Source: Planctomycetaceae bacterium
GTDB lineage: Bacteria > Planctomycetota > Planctomycetia > Planctomycetales > Planctomycetaceae
NCBI GenBank assembly: GCA_020426505.1
Contig: JAGQPX010000151.1
Coordinates: 1 to 39,215 of the forward strand
Direction: 5' to 3'
DNA: 39,215 nt
In this document: one piece after another, positions 35,013 through 39,215 of the stretch
Position numbering within the stretch: the stretch's first letter is position 1
Layout: each line of letters begins with the position of its first letter
The notes under the pieces: model-generated
Told to the model about the DNA's origin: nothing
Databases searched by the model: none
The model's input: the letters and a program-made list of their open reading frames with translations, nothing else
Program-made: the position numbers and the translations under genes

Positions 35013-36377
35013 ATGTTTGCACGTACTCTTGTTTTGGCCGCCTGTGTGTGGGCGATGACGTCCGTTGGGCTGGTCGCTGCGAACTGGCCGCAGTTTCGCG
35101 GGCCGCAGGGGGATGCGGTGGTCACCGAAGCCTTTCCGCAGGAGTGGGGGCCGGAGACGAATGTGAAGTGGCGGATCAATAACCCGGGAGAGGGGTGGTC
35201 GACGCCCGTGGTATGGGGGGATCGGGTGTTCCTGACGGCAGCCGTGCAGATCAAGCCGCCGGAGGAGAGTGAGCCTGACGAGGATAACGAGCAGGAGGGT
35301 CGAGGGCGTCGCGGAGGTCGGCGGTATCGCAACGATCTGATGACAGCCGTCTATCGCTGGGAGGTGCAGTGTCTGGATGCGACGACGGGTGAGTTGCTTT
35401 GGCGGCAGGTCGCGCGGGAAGGCAACCCACCGTTGGAGCGACATTCGTCCAATACGTATGCCTCGGAGACACCCATCACGGATGGCGAGCGGGTGTATGC
35501 TTACTTCGGTATGACAGGGTTTTTCTGCTTCGACATGCAGGGCGAGCCGTTGTGGCAGAAGGACCTCGGTAACTACGAGATGCGGGCCGGTTGGGGGACA
35601 TCAAGTTCGCCCGTCCTGCATGATGGCAAGCTGTTCCTGCAGATCGACAATCAGGAGCAGTCGTTCATCGTCGCTTTGGATGCAGCGACCGGGGAAGAGG
35701 TCTGGCGAATGGATCGAGACGAGCCGTCGCATTACAGCACGCCGGTCGTGTGGACAAACAGTCAGCGAACAGAGATTGTCACCTGTGGACAGAGGGCAAG
35801 GTCGTATGATCCTGCTACGGGTGAGCTGCTGTGGGAGTTGGATCTCACGGGCGGCCGTAGCTCTGCAACACCGCTCGCGATCGGTGATCGACTATTTATC
35901 GGCAGTGAACTTCGCAACCGAGGCGGTGATGATGACGGTGGAGGCATGCTCTTCGCCGTCAAAGCTGGCGCAGAGGGGGACATCTCGCTGGGCGAAGGTG
36001 AGTCGAGTAATGACTTCGTGCTGTGGAGTCTCGAAAAAGCCGGTTTGCAGATGGCGTCACCCGTTTTATGCGAGGGACACCTGTACGTCCTCGAACGACG
36101 CAGCGGTGTGCTGCATTGTGTGAACGCTGAGACCGGAGAAATGGCCTACGCGAAACGGATGCCGGGTGCCCGAGCGTTCTGGGCTTCGCCCTGGGTCTAC
36201 GAGGACAGGGTCTATTGCCCGGATGACACGGGCAACACGCACATTGTCCAGGGAGGCCCCGAGTTCAAGGTCATCGGGAAGAACACGATCGAAGAACGCA
36301 TCTGGTCGACAGCTGCCATCGCGAATGGTGCGTTGTACCTGCGGACCGTCGATTCGATCTACTGCATCGCTCAGTGA
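35013..36377 (+). CDS. Exported PQQ-like beta-propeller protein
   Basis: 454 aa from ATG at 35013, with GGAG six nt upstream; two in-frame ATGs upstream (34971, 35001) add residues before the signal peptide. Signal peptide FARTLVLAACVWAMTSVGLVAA, then NWPQFRGPQGDAV, the standard opening of planctomycete WPQFRGP outer-membrane/periplasmic propellers. PQQ-type repeats follow (CLDATTGELLWRQVA, ALDAATGEEVWRMD, SYDPATGELLWELDL, CVNAETGEMAYAKR). A 25-residue acidic/Arg-Gly insert sits at about 83-110. No PQQ-dehydrogenase catalytic residues stand out, so it is probably a binding or structural protein. Its stop overlaps the convergent HTTM gene by 7 nt. Confidence 0.87.
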   Translation: MFARTLVLAACVWAMTSVGLVAANWPQFRGPQGDAVVTEAFPQEWGPETNVKWRINNPGEGWSTPVVWGDRVFLTAAVQIKPPEESEPDEDNEQEGRGRRGGRRYRNDLMTAVYRWEVQCLDATTGELLWRQVAREGNPPLERHSSNTYASETPITDGERVYAYFGMTGFFCFDMQGEPLWQKDLGNYEMRAGWGTSSSPVLHDGKLFLQIDNQEQSFIVALDAATGEEVWRMDRDEPSHYSTPVVWTNSQRTEIVTCGQRARSYDPATGELLWELDLTGGRSSATPLAIGDRLFIGSELRNRGGDDDGGGMLFAVKAGAEGDISLGEGESSNDFVLWSLEKAGLQMASPVLCEGHLYVLERRSGVLHCVNAETGEMAYAKRMPGARAFWASPWVYEDRVYCPDDTGNTHIVQGGPEFKVIGKNTIEERIWSTAAIANGALYLRTVDSIYCIAQ

Positions 36378-37903
36378 TCTTCAGCCGAATGGTCGTGCCC
36401 CTCGTGACCATGATCGTGTGAATGTTGATCACTTCCGGGAGGAGGTGGGGCAGTGGGCACGACCGCTTCCGGCAATTCAATACCAAGCACCTCGGGCCAA
36501 TCAGCCGATGGAACATCCCACGGCTCTGAACGGAACGGCTCTTCGAGTTCCTTGATCCAGGGCTGGTGCCCCCATTGGCGATTAACGGTCAGCAAATCGA
36601 GATCCGGGTCGATCATCAGCTGCGGTTTGCGACCATTCAGAGACGCGATGACCACGGCTCGAATCGAGACGTCCTTCATCCTGACCTTGCGAGCCACGTC
36701 ATAAAAATAATCGGCTGTCGCAACAATCTGGTCCGGGGAAATGGCCATCTCGCCGAGCTGCTTTGCATTCAGCATGCGGTCGAACGGAATCTGCACGGTC
36801 TCATCCTTTTCGCCGTCCGTTGCATAAAATCGAATGAACACCTCTTTGTGTCGCAGCATCATTCGCCAGGCGAACTGGTGACCCTCCTCGGTCCAGCTGG
36901 GATTTCCCGGATAGGCCCAGTGCCGCAGGGGGAAGACTAACTGCCAGACGACAAACAACCCCACAACGCTTAAGCTCGCCTTTTGCCAGAAGGTGCGACT
37001 CGGCGGTTCGCCGGTCTCTGCCTGTGCGGGCTTCAGTCGCAGAAGTCGGCGTGGCCAATCGGGAGCAAAGAAGATCGTTGTGAGCAGAATCATCATCCAG
37101 GGAAAGACATCAATGTTGAACAATGCCGCATTCATCACGTGGAACAGAACGATCACAATGTATGCAGGAATTCGTGTCTTCCTCCACATCAGCAAGGGCA
37201 CAATGGCCAAGTCGAGAATGAGTCCCGCGTAGCTCACGACCCAGGCCACCCAATGTTCAGTCAAGTAGGGGCCGATCACCGGCAGGTGGCTCTTTTCACT
37301 GATCCAGAAGCCGACCGGCATCGCGCGGAGCCAATCTCCGTCGATCTTGGCAATCCCGCCATACACATAAGGCAGGGCGACCATCAACATCAGCACCCAC
37401 CGGCACCAGTTGGGAATAAACGGACTGGCGTTCTCCGGGAAGATCAACGCATCGAGTGAGAACGAACGGTGAGCGGGAATCAGCACCAGCAGGAAGGCGA
37501 TCAGGCTCATCATGTAGTAGTGATTCTGGAAGAGTGCCGCCTCTGCCAGAAATGAATAGGTGTACGTCACGAACAGCGTGATGGCACTCAACCGGTAGAA
37601 CAGCCCAAGGCCGACTCCGACTGCTGCGAAACCCATTAGGTAGAACATCTGTCGCATGGCACCGCCATACATCATGGGCTCGACCCATTCGAATCCGAAG
37701 TATTTCAGATGATGCCGCGAGTCGACGTAGTAATACTCCACCCAGTTGTTGCTGAGGAATCTCGCAACATGCCACACCATGATGCCTGCAAACGCGATTC
37801 GAAAAAACGCGACACTGGCAACATCACACGGGTCCCACAAACGACGCCACCAGGGCGTCATTGAGTCGAGGGGGGTCGATTCCGATTCAGAGATTTCGGT
37901 CAT
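36371..37903 (-). CDS. HTTM / vitamin-K-dependent gamma-carboxylase-like membrane protein
   Basis: 510 aa from ATG at 37903 (start choice moderate; 27 in-frame codons upstream look non-coding). Seven or eight membrane helices fill residues about 27-370. The family hallmark YVYGGIAKIDGDWLRAMP (Lys in GGIAK) is present, as is FHVMNAALFNIDVFPWMM with the His region seen in HTTM proteins. Residues 375-490 form a soluble C-terminal domain. The last 20 residues are a His/Asp/Glu-rich metal-binding-like tail. Bacterial HTTM proteins are related to gamma-glutamyl carboxylase, but their substrate is mostly unknown. Convergent with the PQQ gene. Confidence 0.85.
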   Translation of the reverse strand: MTEISESESTPLDSMTPWWRRLWDPCDVASVAFFRIAFAGIMVWHVARFLSNNWVEYYYVDSRHHLKYFGFEWVEPMMYGGAMRQMFYLMGFAAVGVGLGLFYRLSAITLFVTYTYSFLAEAALFQNHYYMMSLIAFLLVLIPAHRSFSLDALIFPENASPFIPNWCRWVLMLMVALPYVYGGIAKIDGDWLRAMPVGFWISEKSHLPVIGPYLTEHWVAWVVSYAGLILDLAIVPLLMWRKTRIPAYIVIVLFHVMNAALFNIDVFPWMMILLTTIFFAPDWPRRLLRLKPAQAETGEPPSRTFWQKASLSVVGLFVVWQLVFPLRHWAYPGNPSWTEEGHQFAWRMMLRHKEVFIRFYATDGEKDETVQIPFDRMLNAKQLGEMAISPDQIVATADYFYDVARKVRMKDVSIRAVVIASLNGRKPQLMIDPDLDLLTVNRQWGHQPWIKELEEPFRSEPWDVPSADWPEVLGIELPEAVVPTAPPPPGSDQHSHDHGHEGHDHSAEDH

Positions 37904-38056
37904 CACTAGGTACAATTGCAGAGAGAGGAAAGGGTTGACTGAAAACGTCAACGAATGAAAACACTCACAGAAACATCTTAGCAAACCGCCAGACCTGATT
38001 CACGCATTGACGTAATCAAGCAGCTGGCTCTCCTTAAGTACACGATGACCCGTAAG

Positions 38057-38698
38057 TCACTCGGGCAGCTTGCGAGCAAGCATGTAGCAGCGTTGGCTCG
38101 GATGCTCAGCCTCGTAGGGCTCGCGAACATGCATGTCGATGAGAGCGAAGCCGGCCGTCGACAACGCTGCCTCGACTTGTGATGTCTCAAAGAACGTGAA
38201 GTCCAGCACGGCGTCCGTGTCGAGAAAGTTCTCGGCATGGATCACCTCAGCCCCCACATGGAAGGCCAGCAACAAGACGCCGTCATCACGCAGGACGCGG
38301 TACATCTCGGAAAACGCTGGCACCAACTGCTCCGGCGTCAAATGCACAATACAGTAGAACGCCAGAATCCCAGCCACAGACGACGGCTGTCTCTCCAAGG
38401 CGAAGAAGTCCCCCACTTCAAAGCTGACCTGTGGGAACGTCACCGTGGCCAAGTCGATCATCTTCGGCGAAAGATCCACACCCGTCGCCGCGAGCCCCAA
38501 CGAGTTGAGATGCGCCGTCGTATGCCCCGGCCCACAACCAATGTCCAATACGGTCTGTCCGACGCCAACGCTTTCGGCAAACTGCTTGAGCAACTCTCGA
38601 TCAAACGGCTTGTGATCGAGTTCGGCCAGAAACGCCCGCGCGTAAGCCGCACTGGCAGTGTCGTAGGCGGATCGGATGGAGGCTGCTGATGTTGACAT
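38057..38698 (-). CDS. Class I SAM-dependent methyltransferase
   Basis: 213 aa. Motif I VLDIGCGPGHTT (residues 50-61) and the following GVDLSPKMIDLA bind S-adenosylmethionine; GDFFALERQ and LAFYCIVHLTPEQL are motif II-like, and YRVLRDDGVLLLAFH is motif III. This is the Methyltransf_11/25 type that acts on small molecules. No substrate clue. The start lacks a good ribosome site. It lies 98 nt downstream of the DUF4926 gene on the same strand and could be co-transcribed. Confidence 0.85.
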   Translation of the reverse strand: MSTSAASIRSAYDTASAAYARAFLAELDHKPFDRELLKQFAESVGVGQTVLDIGCGPGHTTAHLNSLGLAATGVDLSPKMIDLATVTFPQVSFEVGDFFALERQPSSVAGILAFYCIVHLTPEQLVPAFSEMYRVLRDDGVLLLAFHVGAEVIHAENFLDTDAVLDFTFFETSQVEAALSTAGFALIDMHVREPYEAEHPSQRCYMLARKLPE

Positions 38699-38796
38699 AT
38701 TGAGCGAACTCGGCGGCGCCTCGCAATTGGGGGGAGCAGGAAGCGTGAGTTCGTTTCCCTGACGATGGGCATGCCCGAGGTACTTGGCTATCGTGA

Positions 38797-39042
38797 TCAG
38801 GACGCTCTCACGAGAGATCGGACAGCGAAAACTTCATCGGCTTGAAGTGACTCGATCTCGGATTCTCTCACAACGACCGTCTTGATCGACTCTCCCAATG
38901 CATTGAAGACTTCAAGAACGGCGCCCGGCTCCCCCTGTTGTGGGTGAGGAACGCGGTCAACTAGCGTTGCCACGTCTCCGCGACAGAGTCCATGCTCGTC
39001 GACGTTCCGAGTCAACACAACCTGATCGTAGAGCGAGATCAT
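38797..39042 (-). CDS. DUF4926 domain protein
   Basis: 81 aa, single domain: MISLYDQVVLTRNVDEHGLC followed by RGDVATLVDRV is the family opening ('LLDxVxLxxDxPxxGLxxGDVGTVV'), and the rest is a small beta-barrel-like fold. The ATG at 39040-39042 overlaps the stop of the upstream DUF6883 gene (ATGA). The family is often found next to DUF6883 (from memory), and this coupling supports a two-protein unit. Function is unknown; a toxin-antitoxin or regulatory pair is one possibility. Confidence 0.8.
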   Translation of the reverse strand: MISLYDQVVLTRNVDEHGLCRGDVATLVDRVPHPQQGEPGAVLEVFNALGESIKTVVVRESEIESLQADEVFAVRSLVRAS

Positions 39043-39215
39043 TGGAGAGCATTCCGCAGTGGTTTCAATGTGACAAAATGGATGCTTCCATCAATATGCC
39101 ATCCAATCCAGATCGTGACAACCCGAAGTGATGAACCATTTGGCCCGTGTAGACCATCTTCAACTCGGTAGAATTCACCATATTCATTGTCGCAGGGCTT
39201 ACGCATGAAAACCTG
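39039..39215 (-). CDS. DUF6883 domain protein, C-terminal part (cut by window edge)
   Basis: The last 58 codons are visible and end at the TGA overlapping the DUF4926 start. EYGEFYRVEDGLHGPNGSSL, RVVTIWI and HFVTLKPLR match the C-terminal strands of DUF6883 proteins (yG..y.v.G.l.GPnG....v.TvWi). The N-terminus lies beyond the window. Partial because of the edge, not because of decay. Confidence 0.65.
   Translation of the reverse strand, partial: QVFMRKPCDNEYGEFYRVEDGLHGPNGSSLRVVTIWIGWHIDGSIHFVTLKPLRNALQ

Overview
The window looks like a piece of a planctomycete chromosome (class Planctomycetia; the genus cannot be named from this alone). The grounds are TPR-fused sulfatase-like and SGNH-hydrolase proteins, very large exported proteins with membrane-anchored C-termini, PQQ-propeller proteins, an HTTM/VKGC-like membrane protein, weak or absent Shine-Dalgarno sites at many genes, and moderately high GC. 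I saw no rRNA, tRNA, CRISPR array or insertion sequence.

Layout. 1-3.1 kb: an LRR lipoprotein (+) convergent with a sulfatase-fold/TPR membrane protein (-). 3.4-10.5 kb: a tight four-gene minus-strand operon, transcribed as a large membrane-anchored protein, an ABC ATPase, a double-length ABC-2 permease and an exported HEAT-repeat protein. The junctions are a 4-nt overlap, an 8-nt overlap and a 10-nt gap. 10.9-14.4 kb: plus-strand SGNH-hydrolase/TPR protein, a second SGNH hydrolase and an M50-like membrane metalloprotease, facing a zinc-ribbon gene whose 3' part appears frameshifted. 15.0-18.2 kb: a plus-strand operon mtaB - STAS - tmk - DUF1445 with two ATGA overlaps, followed by a one-blade PQQ-like mini-protein. 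18.7-30.2 kb: two very large minus-strand genes (about 1,218 and 2,602 aa) that form a translationally coupled pair. They carry three copies of one ancestral module and are the most distinctive content here. 30.6-32.8 kb: divergent thrS, whose ThrRS carries an extra block of about 64 residues.

32.8-35.0 kb is an accessory islet of lower GC: a DUF262 + HNH nuclease gene (a candidate defence or restriction factor) and a decayed GxxExxY gene. 35.0-38.0 kb: an exported PQQ-propeller protein convergent with an HTTM-family membrane protein, their stop regions overlapping by 7 nt. 38.0-39.2 kb: a SAM methyltransferase, then a DUF6883 (partial, cut by the window edge) - DUF4926 pair joined by an ATGA overlap.

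How the parts relate. The housekeeping genes are mtaB (tRNA modification), tmk (dTTP synthesis) and thrS (tRNA charging). Most of the rest is predicted cell-envelope machinery. The best candidates for undescribed biology are the coupled giant-protein pair, the ABC/large-membrane-protein/HEAT operon and the lone DUF262-HNH gene. All functional statements rest on motifs read by eye; no database search was possible.
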